NCBI RefSeq assembly: GCF_009649635.1
Contig: NZ_WJII01000001.1
Span: 372,001-436,000, forward strand
DNA: 64,000 nt
Source: Microbacterium sp. SYP-A9085
GTDB lineage: Bacteria; Actinomycetota; Actinomycetes; Actinomycetales; Microbacteriaceae
Direction: 5' to 3'
Position 1 is the stretch's first letter, and every line of letters begins with the position of its first letter. Shown here piece by piece: positions 45,596 through 54,494 of this stretch. Under the pieces are notes generated by a model that was not told the origin of the DNA, searched no databases, and saw nothing but the letters and a program-made list of their open reading frames with translations. Position numbers and translations under genes: made by a program.

Positions 45596-47005
45596 TCAGA
45601 CCGCGGCCCGCGCAGGTGCCGCCTGCTCCAGTGGCGCGTCCTCGTCGCCCTCGTCCGCGAAGGGCAGGCCCTGGCGCGGCGCGTTGTACAGGCCGAGATC
45701 GAGGATGCCCTCGCGCTTGGCGACCAGGGTCGGCACGAGCGCCTGGCCGGCCACGTTCGTGGCGGTGCGGCCCATGTCGAGGATCGGGTCGATCGCCAGC
45801 AGCAGGCCCACGCCCTCCAGCGGCAGACCGAGGGTCGACAGCGTCAGCGTCAGCATCACGGTGGCGCCCGTGGTGCCCGCGGTGGCAGCCGAGCCGAACA
45901 CGGCCACGACGATGATCAGCAGGTACTGGATCGGCGAGAGCGCGATGCCGAAGAACTGCGCCACGAAGATCGCGGCCAGCGCCGGATAGATCGCGGCGCA
46001 GCCGTCCATCTTCGTGGTCGCGCCGAACGGCACCGCGAACGACGCGTACGCGCTGGGCACGCCGAGGTTGCGCTCGACCACGCGCTCGGTGACCGGCAGC
46101 GTCCCGATCGACGAGCGGCTCACGAAGCCCAGCTGCACGGCGGGCCAGACGCCCGAGTAGTACTGCTTGATGGACAGCCCATGGACTTTGACGAGGATCG
46201 GGTACACCACGAACAGGACGAGCGCGAGCCCGATGTACACGGCGACGGCGAACCAGATCAGGGAGGCCAGCTTGTCGGTGCCGTACTTGATCACCGCATT
46301 CGCGATCAGGCCCAGCGTGCCCAGCGGCGCGATCCGGATGATCCACCACAGCACGCGCTGGATGACCTTCAGGAACGAGTCCACGAATGCGAGGAAGGGC
46401 TCGGCCTTGCGTCCGGCCTTCAGCGCCGCGATGCCGATGACCGCCGAGACGACGATGACCTGCAGGATGTTGAAGCCGACGGCGGATGCCACGCTGTCTC
46501 CGTCGAGCGAGCTGGACACCTGGATGCCGAGGAAGTTCTGCGGGATCAGACCGATCAGGAAGTTCCACCAGGTGCCGACGGTGTGCGGCGCGCCCGGCTC
46601 GAGTCCGTCTCCTGCGCGCGCGCCCGGCTGGATGACCAGACCCAGCACGATCCCGATCGATACCGCGATGAACGCCGTGATCGCGAACCACAGCAGGGTC
46701 TGACCTGCCAGCCTCGCGGCATTGCGCACGCGGCGCAGGTTCGAGATGCTCGCCACGATCGCCGCGAAGATCAACGGGACGACAGCCGCCTTCAGCAGCG
46801 TGACGTACGCCGATCCGATGACGCCCACCGTGGCGGCCAGGCCGTTGGGGTTTCCCGCGCTGTCCGGGCCGAGGGCCAGCGCCCACCATCCCAGGACGAT
46901 GCCCAGGACGAGGGCGAGAAGAATCTGGAATCCGAAATTGGTCAGGAGGCGGCCGACGGGGCCGCGCTCCGACTTGGCGTCTCGTGACGCGGTCTGGGTG
47001 CTCAT
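45596..47005 (-). CDS. DAACS-family cation symporter (dicarboxylate/amino acid or cystine type)
   Basis: 469-residue SLC1-fold transporter with eight helices and two re-entrant loops. HP1 region: FVSRSSIGTLPVTERVV; helix 7 motif: FGATTKMDGCA; HP2: GTTGATVMLTLTLSTLGLP; helix 8: IDPILDMGRTATNVAGQA. In glutamate/aspartate transporters the last residue of the NxxGD element is Asp, a Na-site ligand; here it is Gln. That could mean altered ion coupling, or closer kinship with cystine uptake protein TcyP. The start ATG 47005 (MSTQ) is preferred over an open frame upstream. Divergent from the ABC-2 exporter operon. Confidence 0.85.
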   Translation of the reverse strand: MSTQTASRDAKSERGPVGRLLTNFGFQILLALVLGIVLGWWALALGPDSAGNPNGLAATVGVIGSAYVTLLKAAVVPLIFAAIVASISNLRRVRNAARLAGQTLLWFAITAFIAVSIGIVLGLVIQPGARAGDGLEPGAPHTVGTWWNFLIGLIPQNFLGIQVSSSLDGDSVASAVGFNILQVIVVSAVIGIAALKAGRKAEPFLAFVDSFLKVIQRVLWWIIRIAPLGTLGLIANAVIKYGTDKLASLIWFAVAVYIGLALVLFVVYPILVKVHGLSIKQYYSGVWPAVQLGFVSRSSIGTLPVTERVVERNLGVPSAYASFAVPFGATTKMDGCAAIYPALAAIFVAQFFGIALSPIQYLLIIVVAVFGSAATAGTTGATVMLTLTLSTLGLPLEGVGLLLAIDPILDMGRTATNVAGQALVPTLVAKREGILDLGLYNAPRQGLPFADEGDEDAPLEQAAPARAAV

Positions 47006-47133
47006 CTGGGTCCATTCATAGAGGGCACGAGGTGAGCCCGATGCTATTGAGTCCACGAGCGCCCGCGCACCGGTGTGACGAACGGTGACGTCACAATCGG
47101 CGACCCGTCCGGGCACGGCATTCGTTCCAAACA

Positions 47134-47162
47134 TTCACAACTTTGTGAAATCGGCGTACACT
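47134..47162 (+). promoter_or_regulatory. Promoter with 16-base palindromic operator for the ABC-2 exporter operon
   Basis: TTCACA (47134-47139) and TACACT (47157-47162) are spaced by exactly 17 bases and put the transcript start at about the ATG at 47171, so the message is probably leaderless. Overlapping the -35 is the perfect palindrome TTCACAA-CT-TTGTGAA (47134-47149). The MarR protein encoded by the third gene of the operon is the likely binder. The rest of the gap 47006-47133 shows no clear element; it must hold the symporter promoter. Confidence 0.7.
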
Positions 47163-47170
47163 CGCGCCTC

Positions 47171-48112
47171 ATGACCACCGTGATCGACACTCGCGACCTG
47201 CTCAAGCACTACGGTCGCGTCCACGCCCTGGACGGCCTCGACCTCACCGTCGAGTCCGGTCAGGTCCACGGTTTCCTCGGCCCGAACGGCGCGGGGAAGA
47301 CCACCGCTATCCGCATTCTGCTGGGACTGGCGCGCAAGACCGCGGGCGAGGCATCCGTGTTCGGGCTGGACCCCTGGACCGATGCCGTCGCCGTCCACCG
47401 CCGCACCGCATACGTGCCGGGGGATGTCAGCGTCTGGCCGAACCTGTCCGGCGGGGAAGCCACGGATCTCATCGCGCGGCTGCGCGGGGCCGGACGCGCG
47501 GATCGCGCGTACCGGCAGGAGCGCGAGCGGCTGATGGAGGCGTTCCAGTTCGATCCGCGCAAGAAGGGTCGCAGCTACTCGAAGGGCAACCGGCAGAAGG
47601 CGGCGCTGATCGCCGCGTTCGCGGTGCCCGCCGAACTGTACATCTTCGACGAGCCGACGAGCGGCCTGGACCCGCTGATGTCGGTCATCTTCCACCGCGA
47701 GGTGGCCAGGGTGCGGGATGCCGGTGCCACCGTGCTGCTGTCCAGCCACATCCTCTCCGAGGTCGAGCAGCTGTGCGATCGCGTGTCGATCATCCGCGCC
47801 GGCAGGATCGTCGAGTCCGGCACCCTGCCCGAGCTGCGACACCTGACGCGCACGGAGATCTCGTTCGCCGCCGACGGGGTGGCGGCCGACCGGCTCGCCG
47901 CGCTGCCCGGCGCGCATGACGCGACGGTGCAGGACGGCCGCGCGCGCTTCACCGTCGACAGCGACCGGGTCGCGCAGACCCTGCCGGCGCTCGCGGAGCT
48001 CGGGGTGCAGGGCCTGCGCGTCGCGCCGCCGTCGCTCGAGGAGCTGTTCCTGCGTCATTACGGCGACGACCTCGCCGAGCTCGAGGCCGCCGAAGCAGGG
48101 CAGGGGCGATGA
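47171..48112 (+). CDS. ABC-2 type exporter ATPase
   Basis: 313 residues. Walker A GPNGAGKTT (about residue 40), a Q-loop region near AYVPGDVSVWPNLSGGE, signature-like YSKGNRQKAAL (replacing the usual LSGGQ), Walker B LYIFDEPTSGLDP and a His switch in LLSSHILSE. The C-terminal 90 residues form the regulatory extension common to DrrA-type ATPases. ATG 47171 looks leaderless. It overlaps the permease gene by four bases and would energise export of a drug-like or lipid substrate. Confidence 0.9.
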   Translation: MTTVIDTRDLLKHYGRVHALDGLDLTVESGQVHGFLGPNGAGKTTAIRILLGLARKTAGEASVFGLDPWTDAVAVHRRTAYVPGDVSVWPNLSGGEATDLIARLRGAGRADRAYRQERERLMEAFQFDPRKKGRSYSKGNRQKAALIAAFAVPAELYIFDEPTSGLDPLMSVIFHREVARVRDAGATVLLSSHILSEVEQLCDRVSIIRAGRIVESGTLPELRHLTRTEISFAADGVAADRLAALPGAHDATVQDGRARFTVDSDRVAQTLPALAELGVQGLRVAPPSLEELFLRHYGDDLAELEAAEAGQGR

Positions 48113-49728
48113 TGCTGTTCACGGCTCTGCTGCGCCAGCGTGCACGTCGCGACTGGCTGCAGGTGCTCCTGTGGGTGCTCGGCACCGCGCTGCTCGCGTA
48201 CGGCGGATACGCCGGCGTGACCCAGTCGTATGGGACGCTCGCCGATCGGCAGAACATCCTCGCCGCCGCGCTCGCGAACCCCGTGATCCTGATGTTCCGC
48301 GGCCTGCCGTCCGGGGCCAGCGAGGGCGGGTTCCTCGCGTTCGAGATCCTGCCGTGGCTGGCGATCCTCGCGGCGCTGATGTCGACGTTCCTCGCCGTGC
48401 GGCACACCCGCGCGGACGAGGAGGCCGGGCGCGCCGAGCTGCTGGCCGCGACGCCGGCGGGCCGGACGCTGCCGACCGTCGCGACGATGGTCCACGGTGT
48501 GCTCGCCAACGTCCTGCTCGGCGTGCTGAGCGCTGCGGCGCTGGTCTCCACGGGGTTCGACCCGGCCGGCTCGTGGCTGACCGGCGCGGCCGCGACGGCG
48601 GTGGGCATAGCGTTCCTGGGCATCGGGCTGGTCGCAGCGCAGCTGGTGCGCACGTCGCGCGCGGCCAACTCCCTCACCGTCTGGGTGCTCGTTGCCACAT
48701 TCCTGCTGCGCGGCATCGGCAACGCCGGCGGCACCCCGTCCGACGACCTCACGCACACGGCGAGCGCATGGCCGGCGTGGGCCTCGCCGTTCGGGTGGGC
48801 CGAGCAGGCGCGGCCGTTCGACGAGAACCTGTGGTGGCCGGTGCTGGTGGCCGTGGCCGTCGGACTGCTCCTGGCCGCCGCCGCGACAGTGCTGCAGTCG
48901 GTGCGCGACATGGGTGCGAGCTTCTTCGCCGGCCGGCCCGGCCGCGTGCACGCGCGGCCGGCGCTGGCCTCGTCCCACGCCCTGGTCTGGCGCCTGACAT
49001 CCGGGGCGATAGTGGGCTGGGCGATCGGGGGGGCCCTGACCGGCATCCTGGCCACGACGCTGGGGAGCGTCGTGGACCAGGTGGCCGGTCAGAACCCCGC
49101 CGTGGTCGCGATCATCACGAAGCTCGCGCAATCCGGCTCGCTGGACGAGGCGGTCATCACGGTGTTCTTCACGATGCTCGGCATCGTCGCAGGATGCTGC
49201 GCCGTGCAGACCGTGGTGCGGGCGCGGCAGGAGGAGGCGCACGGGACGGCGGAGCCGGTGCTGGCGGCGCCGGTCGGACGGGTGCGGTGGCTCGCGGACC
49301 ACCTCATCGTCGCGACATCCGCGGTGCTGATCATCGCGGTGGCGGCGGTCGCGGCGGGATGGCTGGGAGTGGCCGCGAACGGGGGCAGCGCCGACCTGTA
49401 CCGGACGGTGCTCGTGGACGGGGCGGGACAGCTTGTGGCGGCCTCCGTGTTCACGGTGATCACGGCCCTGGTCTTCGTGCTCGCGCCGCGCGCGACGATC
49501 GCGATCGCCTGGGCGCTGCTGCTCGTTGCCACGATGCTCGGCATGTTCGGTCCGCTGTTCGGCCTGCCCGAGTGGACCACGAACCTGTCGCCGTTCGGGC
49601 TCACGCCGGTGGTCTCGGGCAGCGACGTGGACGCGCGGGGCGTGTGGTGGCTGATCCTCGCGATCGCCGCCGGGGCGGCGGCATCCCTCGCCCTGATGCG
49701 GCGACGCCAGCTCGCCGCGTCCGGATAG
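48109..49728 (+). CDS. ABC-2 type exporter permease (polyketide-antibiotic exporter family)
   Basis: 539-residue permease with about 12 hydrophobic segments in two similar halves, as in COG3559 'exporter of polyketide antibiotics' proteins. Typical segments: FLAVRHTRADEEAGRAELLAA with its acidic/Arg coupling region and again VVRARQEEAHGTAEPVLAAPVGR in the second half. It overlaps the ATPase gene at ATGATG. Its last codons contain the -10 box of the following marR gene. Substrate unknown; self-protection from a hydrophobic antibiotic is the usual inference. Confidence 0.88.
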   Translation: MMLFTALLRQRARRDWLQVLLWVLGTALLAYGGYAGVTQSYGTLADRQNILAAALANPVILMFRGLPSGASEGGFLAFEILPWLAILAALMSTFLAVRHTRADEEAGRAELLAATPAGRTLPTVATMVHGVLANVLLGVLSAAALVSTGFDPAGSWLTGAAATAVGIAFLGIGLVAAQLVRTSRAANSLTVWVLVATFLLRGIGNAGGTPSDDLTHTASAWPAWASPFGWAEQARPFDENLWWPVLVAVAVGLLLAAAATVLQSVRDMGASFFAGRPGRVHARPALASSHALVWRLTSGAIVGWAIGGALTGILATTLGSVVDQVAGQNPAVVAIITKLAQSGSLDEAVITVFFTMLGIVAGCCAVQTVVRARQEEAHGTAEPVLAAPVGRVRWLADHLIVATSAVLIIAVAAVAAGWLGVAANGGSADLYRTVLVDGAGQLVAASVFTVITALVFVLAPRATIAIAWALLLVATMLGMFGPLFGLPEWTTNLSPFGLTPVVSGSDVDARGVWWLILAIAAGAAASLALMRRRQLAASG

Positions 49729-49731
49729 ATT
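49726..49731 (+). promoter_or_regulatory. -10 box for marR nested on the permease stop codon
   Basis: TAGATT overlaps the permease TAG stop and lies seven bases before the marR ATG at 49739. There is no SD in the short gap. The regulator could therefore be made from its own leaderless transcript as well as from the operon message. Confidence 0.4.
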
Positions 49732-49738
49732 CGATGCG

Positions 49739-50230
49739 ATGACCGAGCACCGTGCTATCGAGGCCGCCGAGCGGGCCGCCGCGATCATGACGGCGGCGGG
49801 GATGCCGCGCATGCCCGCGCGCGTCATGATGGCCCTGGTCGCCGCGCCGGAACAGGGGTACACCGCCGCCGACCTCGGCGATCGGCTCGGCGTGAGCGCC
49901 GCAGCGATCTCCGGGGCCGTGCGGTACCTGGCGCAGCTGCACTTCATCAACCGGCGGACGCTGCCCGGCGAGCGGCGCGAACGGTTCTTCCTCGTGACGC
50001 AGGGCCTGTACCGGTCCGTCACGCAGAACCGGCCCGTGTACGAGCGCTCGGCCGACGAGATGCTGAACATAGCGGCCGAGCTCGAGCACGGGCCGGCCCG
50101 CGCCCGCGCCGAGGAGATGGCGTCGTTCTTCCGGTTCATGGCGGCGCGGATGCCGCAGCTGATCCAGGAGTGGCAGACGGAGCGTCAGGCCGGCTCCGTC
50201 TCCCCGTCGGCTGCGCCCACGAGCTCCTGA
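49739..50230 (+). CDS. MarR-family regulator of the ABC-2 exporter operon
   Basis: 163-residue winged-helix protein. AGMPRMPARVMMALVAAPEQG leads to LGDRLGVSAAAISGAVRYLAQL (recognition helix) and a wing at RRTLPGERRERFFLVTQG, then a dimerisation helix. This resembles GbsR/MarR-like repressors that follow ABC-2 exporters. The ATG has no SD. Its 3' end runs 46 bases into the convergent ABC exporter gene, so the two messages overlap as antisense. Confidence 0.88.
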   Translation: MTEHRAIEAAERAAAIMTAAGMPRMPARVMMALVAAPEQGYTAADLGDRLGVSAAAISGAVRYLAQLHFINRRTLPGERRERFFLVTQGLYRSVTQNRPVYERSADEMLNIAAELEHGPARARAEEMASFFRFMAARMPQLIQEWQTERQAGSVSPSAAPTSS

Positions 50231-52233
50231 TCCGCGTCGAGGTCGGTCGCCGCCTGCTCGAACTGCGACTGGTACAGCCGCCAGTACGCGCCCTGCGCCC
50301 CGATCAGCTGATCGTGGGTGCCCTGCTCGACGATGTCGCCGTGCTCCATCACCAGGATGAGGTCGGCGTCGCGGATCGTGGAGAGCCGGTGCGCTATCAC
50401 GAACGACGTGCGTCCCTGCCGCAGCACCGCCATGGCGTGCTGCAGCAGCAGCTCGGTGCGCGTGTCGACCGAGCTCGTCGCCTCGTCGAGGATCAGCACG
50501 GACGGCTGCGCCACGAACGCGCGCGCTATCGTGATCAGCTGCTTCTCACCGGCCGACACGTTCGACGCGTCCTCGTCCAGGACCGTGTCGTACCCGTCCG
50601 GCAGCGAGTGCACGAAGCGGTCCACCCGGGTCGCCGTGGCGGCACCCAGGATCTCCTCGTCGGTGGCGGACTGGCGCCCGTACCGGATGTTCTCGCGGAT
50701 GGTGCCGGCGAACAGCCATGGGTCCTGCAGCACCATCCCGGTGCGGGCGCGCACGTCGTCGCGGGTGAGCTCGGACACGTCCTGCCCGTCCAGGAGGATC
50801 CGGCCGGCGTCCAGCTCGTAGAACCGCATCAGCAGGTTCACGAGCGTCGTCTTGCCGGCGCCGGTCGGCCCCACGATGGCGACCGTCTGCCCGGGTTCGA
50901 CCCGGAAGGAGAGGTCGCGGATCAGCGGCTGGTCGGGATCGTACGAGAACGCGACGTGCTCGAACGCTATGACGCCCCGGCCGGGCTCCAGCGCCGGCGC
51001 ATCCTCGGCATCCGGGTCCTGCTCGTCGGCGTCGAGCAGATCGAACACCCGCTCGGCGGACGCGGTGCCGGACTGCACGACCGCGGCCATGCCGCCGAGC
51101 TCGCTCAGCGGCTGCGTGAACTGCTGGGAGTACTGGATGAACGCCTGCACGTCACCCAGGCGCAGATTGCCCGACGCGACCATCAGCCCGCCGAGGACCG
51201 CGATTCCGACGTAGGTCACGCTGCCGATGAACATCATGCCGGGCATGATGATGCCGGACAGGAACTGCGCCTTGAACGACGCCTGGTAGAGCTCCTCGTT
51301 CTCCTCCGCGAACTTCGCCCGCGAGTCCTGCTCGCGCCCGAACACCTGCACGAGCGCGTGCCCCGAGAACGACTCCTCGACGCGGGCGTTGAGCCGGCCG
51401 ACCTTGCGCCACTGCAGGCTGAACGCCTTCTGCGACTTCGGGCCGATGACACCGAAGATCACGGCCATCAGCGGCAGCGAGACCAGTGCGATCAGGGCCA
51501 GCTGCCACGAGATCGAGAACATCATGACGAGGACGCCGACGACGGTGAGCACGGACGTGAGCGCGCCGGACAGCGACTGCTGCATCGTCTGGGTGATGTT
51601 GTCGATGTCGTTCGTGACGCGGGAGATGAGCTCGCCGCGCTGCACCTTGTCGAAGTACGACAGCGGCAGGCGGTTCAGCTTCGCCTCGACGTCTTCGCGC
51701 AGCCGCCACATGGTGCGGACCATGATGACGTTGATGACGTACCCCTGCACCCAGCTCAGCAGCGCCGACACGACGTAGATGGCGAGCACCGCGACGATGA
51801 CCCCGCGCAGCCGGTCGAAGTCGACGCCGACGCCGACATGGAACTCACCCATCGCGGAGACCATGGCGGCGACGTCGGTCTGCCCGTTCCGCTGCAGCAG
51901 CTGCACGACCTGCGCCTGGGAGGTCCCGGTCGGGATGCCGGCGGCCGCCAGGGCCAGCGACACCACGCCCTCGAAGATGATGTTCGTGGCCTCGCCGAGC
52001 ACCTTGGGCGCCACGACCGCGAGCACGACGCCCACGGCGCCGGCCAGCGACACCAGCGAGAACCCGACCCAGTGGGGCCGCAACAGCCCGATCATGCGGG
52101 CGAAGCTCTTGCCGAAGTTCGCGGCCTTGCCCGGTGCGACGCCGCCGCTCCAGTCGTCGGCGCTCAGCCGCGCCTGCTCGGCGAGCTCGAGCTCGAGCCG
52201 CTCCTCTTCGGTCTGCACGTCCGGCGCGCTCAT
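50185..52233 (-). CDS. ABC exporter half-transporter, catalytically competent Walker B subunit
   Basis: 682 residues: an N-terminal tail of about 45, six membrane helices with one long insert near residues 95-135 (between TM1 and TM2), then a nucleotide-binding domain. Walker A GPTGAGKTT, Walker B VLILDEATSSVD with catalytic Glu and the His switch in VIAHRLSTI. The signature is VSAGEKQL rather than LSGGQ. It overlaps the partner gene as ATGA. Together they form a heterodimeric type IV exporter, as in TM287/288 or BmrCD. The two proteins should be co-translated. Substrate could be lipid, drug or peptide. Confidence 0.92.
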   Translation of the reverse strand: MSAPDVQTEEERLELELAEQARLSADDWSGGVAPGKAANFGKSFARMIGLLRPHWVGFSLVSLAGAVGVVLAVVAPKVLGEATNIIFEGVVSLALAAAGIPTGTSQAQVVQLLQRNGQTDVAAMVSAMGEFHVGVGVDFDRLRGVIVAVLAIYVVSALLSWVQGYVINVIMVRTMWRLREDVEAKLNRLPLSYFDKVQRGELISRVTNDIDNITQTMQQSLSGALTSVLTVVGVLVMMFSISWQLALIALVSLPLMAVIFGVIGPKSQKAFSLQWRKVGRLNARVEESFSGHALVQVFGREQDSRAKFAEENEELYQASFKAQFLSGIIMPGMMFIGSVTYVGIAVLGGLMVASGNLRLGDVQAFIQYSQQFTQPLSELGGMAAVVQSGTASAERVFDLLDADEQDPDAEDAPALEPGRGVIAFEHVAFSYDPDQPLIRDLSFRVEPGQTVAIVGPTGAGKTTLVNLLMRFYELDAGRILLDGQDVSELTRDDVRARTGMVLQDPWLFAGTIRENIRYGRQSATDEEILGAATATRVDRFVHSLPDGYDTVLDEDASNVSAGEKQLITIARAFVAQPSVLILDEATSSVDTRTELLLQHAMAVLRQGRTSFVIAHRLSTIRDADLILVMEHGDIVEQGTHDQLIGAQGAYWRLYQSQFEQAATDLDADQELVGAADGETEPA

Positions 52234-53957
52234 GCCTGCACTCCCAGCTGCGAGTCGACGATCTCCCGGTAGGTCGGGCACGTCTGAAGGAGCTCCTCGT
52301 GGGTGCCCAGGCCCACGACCCGGCCGTCGTCGAGCACGACGATGCGGTCGGCGTCGGTGATGGTGGACACCCGCTGGGCCACCACGATCTTCGTGACGTG
52401 CGGCATCCGCTTCCACAGCGCCTGCCGCAGCCGCGCGTCGGTGGACAGGTCCAGGGCGGAGAACGAGTCGTCGAACACGAGCAGGTCGGCTCCGTGCACT
52501 ATCGCGCGGGCTATGGCGAGCCGCTGCCGCTGCCCGCCGGACACGTTCGTGCCGCCCTGCGCTATCCGCGCGGACAGGCCGCCCTCCTTCTCCGCGACGA
52601 AGTCGCGCGCCTGCGCGATCTCCAGCGCGTCCCACAGCTCGGCGTCGGTGGCCTCTTCGCGGCCGAACCGCAGGTTCGAGGCGATCGTCCCGGTGAAGAG
52701 GAACGGGCGCTGCGGAACGAGCCCGATGCCCTGCCACATCGCGTCGAGGTCGGCCTCGCGCACGTCCACGCCGGCCACGCGCACGGCGCCGGACGTCACG
52801 TCGAAAAGCCGCGGGATGAGGGAGACCAGCGTGGTCTTCCCGGATCCGGTGGACCCCACGATGGCGACGGTCTCTCCCGGCTCGGCGCGGAACGTGACGT
52901 CGTGCAACACCGGGGCGTCGGCGCCCGGGTAGGCGAACGTGACGTGGTCGAACTCGACCGCGCCGGGCCGGCCGAACTCGCGGATCCCGTCGGCGGGGCG
53001 GGCGAGGGAGGTGTCGGCGTCCAGGACCTCGCCGATCCGCTCGGCGGAGACCGCCGCGCGGGGGATCATGATCGTCATGAACGTGGCCATCAGCACGCCC
53101 ATCAGGATCTGGCCGACGTACTGCATGAACGCGAACAGCGTCCCGATCTGGACGTTCCCGTCGTTCACGGCGATGCCGCCGAACCAGATCACGCCCACCA
53201 CGGTGACGTTGAGCACGAGCATCGCGACCGGGAAGAGCAGGACGAACAGCGACCCGACCCGGCGCCCGACGACCATGATGTCGGTGTTGGCGCCGCGGAA
53301 CCGCTCCTCCTCGATGCGCTCGCGGACGAAGGCCCGGACGACCCGGACACCGGTGAGCTGCTCGCGCATGATCCGGTTCACGGCATCCAGGCGCACCTGG
53401 TAGCGGCGGAACAGCGGCACCATGCGGCTTATCACGAGCGCCGCGATCACCAGCAGCAGCGGCACCGACACCGCGATCAGCCAGCTCAGCCCGACATCCT
53501 GCTGCAGCGCCATGATGATGCCGCCGATCGCCAGCAGCGGGGCGGTGACGAGCATCGTCGCGCCCATCATCGCCAGCATCTGCACCTGCTGCACATCGTT
53601 CGTGTTGCGGGTGATCAGCGACCCGGGCCCGAACGCGGAGATCTCGCGCTCGGAGAACGCGCTGACCCGGTCGTACACGTCGCGCCGGATGTCGCGGCCG
53701 GCGGCCATGGCCGCGCGGGCGGCGAAGTACGTGGCGATCACGGATGCCACTATCTGGCCGAGCGAGATCATCAGCATGAACGCGCCATGCGACCAGATGA
53801 AAGCGGTGTCGCCCTTGGCCACGCCGAGGTCGATGATGTCGGCGTTCAGGCGCGGCAGGTACAGCTGCGCCATCGCGGAGGCGAACTGGAAGACGATGAC
53901 GCCCAGCAGCGGCCACCGGTACGTGCGGAGGTAGCGGAAGAGGATTCTGGCGAGCAC
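52230..53957 (-). CDS. ABC exporter half-transporter, degenerate Walker B subunit
   Basis: 575 residues: six membrane helices (from PLLGVIVFQFASAMAQLYL) and a nucleotide-binding domain with Walker A GSTGSGKTT, canonical signature VSGGQRQR, Walker B LLVFDDSFSALD in which the catalytic Glu is Asp, and a Gln in place of the switch His (VVAQRVSTI). These changes complement the non-canonical signature of the partner, so one composite ATP site is degenerate and one is active. GTG start with GGAG upstream. First gene of the pair. Confidence 0.92.
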   Translation of the reverse strand: MLARILFRYLRTYRWPLLGVIVFQFASAMAQLYLPRLNADIIDLGVAKGDTAFIWSHGAFMLMISLGQIVASVIATYFAARAAMAAGRDIRRDVYDRVSAFSEREISAFGPGSLITRNTNDVQQVQMLAMMGATMLVTAPLLAIGGIIMALQQDVGLSWLIAVSVPLLLVIAALVISRMVPLFRRYQVRLDAVNRIMREQLTGVRVVRAFVRERIEEERFRGANTDIMVVGRRVGSLFVLLFPVAMLVLNVTVVGVIWFGGIAVNDGNVQIGTLFAFMQYVGQILMGVLMATFMTIMIPRAAVSAERIGEVLDADTSLARPADGIREFGRPGAVEFDHVTFAYPGADAPVLHDVTFRAEPGETVAIVGSTGSGKTTLVSLIPRLFDVTSGAVRVAGVDVREADLDAMWQGIGLVPQRPFLFTGTIASNLRFGREEATDAELWDALEIAQARDFVAEKEGGLSARIAQGGTNVSGGQRQRLAIARAIVHGADLLVFDDSFSALDLSTDARLRQALWKRMPHVTKIVVAQRVSTITDADRIVVLDDGRVVGLGTHEELLQTCPTYREIVDSQLGVQA

Positions 53958-54032
53958 GGGACTCCAAAGTGGGGATCGCGCGAATGCGCGGACGTACTAG
54001 AGTGCCACGATCCACCAACATCGGTCCACTCC

Positions 54033-54494
54033 TCAGGCGACGGCGGCGAGGGCGTCCAGCGCGGGCCGCTGCCCCTTCACGAGCCGGACGCGGGCGGCAT
54101 CCAGTCCCGTCCATTCGGCGCGGTCCACCTCGGGGAAGGCGACGGTCCGGCCCGAGCGCGGTGGCCATTCCAGCTCGAACGTGCCGAACGTGAAGGCGGA
54201 TGCCGTGAACCCGGCGCCGTCGGCCGCGAACACCGTCACCCGCTTGCCGGACGCGTACGCCCACGTGCCCAGGTGCGCGTACGGTCCGGCGGGCGGATCG
54301 ACACCGAGCTCCTCGCGGAACTCGCGGACAGCGGCATCCTGCGCCTCCTCCGCCGCGGGGTCGAACTCGCCCTTCGGGATCGACCACGCGCCGTCGTCCT
54401 TGCGAGCCCAGAACGGGCCGCCCATGTGCGCGATGAGCACCTCGAGCCCGTCGTCGCCGCGGCGGTGCAGCAGGAGCCCGGCGCTGGTGATCAC
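54033..54494 (-). CDS. NUDIX hydrolase
   Basis: 153 residues. The Nudix box GEFDPAAEEAQDAAVREFREELGV (its Gly, Glu and REFREEL core) is intact at about residues 40-63. WARKDDGAWSIPKGE in front matches the Ap4A-/NTP-pyrophosphatase-like branch. The GTG start overlaps the aldo/keto reductase stop as GTGA, so they form an operon. Likely house-cleaning of a nucleoside diphosphate-linked compound; substrate unknown. Confidence 0.88.
   Translation of the reverse strand: MITSAGLLLHRRGDDGLEVLIAHMGGPFWARKDDGAWSIPKGEFDPAAEEAQDAAVREFREELGVDPPAGPYAHLGTWAYASGKRVTVFAADGAGFTASAFTFGTFELEWPPRSGRTVAFPEVDRAEWTGLDAARVRLVKGQRPALDALAAVA

Noticed and set aside
50185..54387. One continuous 1,400-residue protein on the minus strand
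   Set aside because: Only the last 682 residues (from 52233) are a real ABC subunit. The upstream part is the shifted frame of the partner gene 52230-53957, which has its own GTG and SD.
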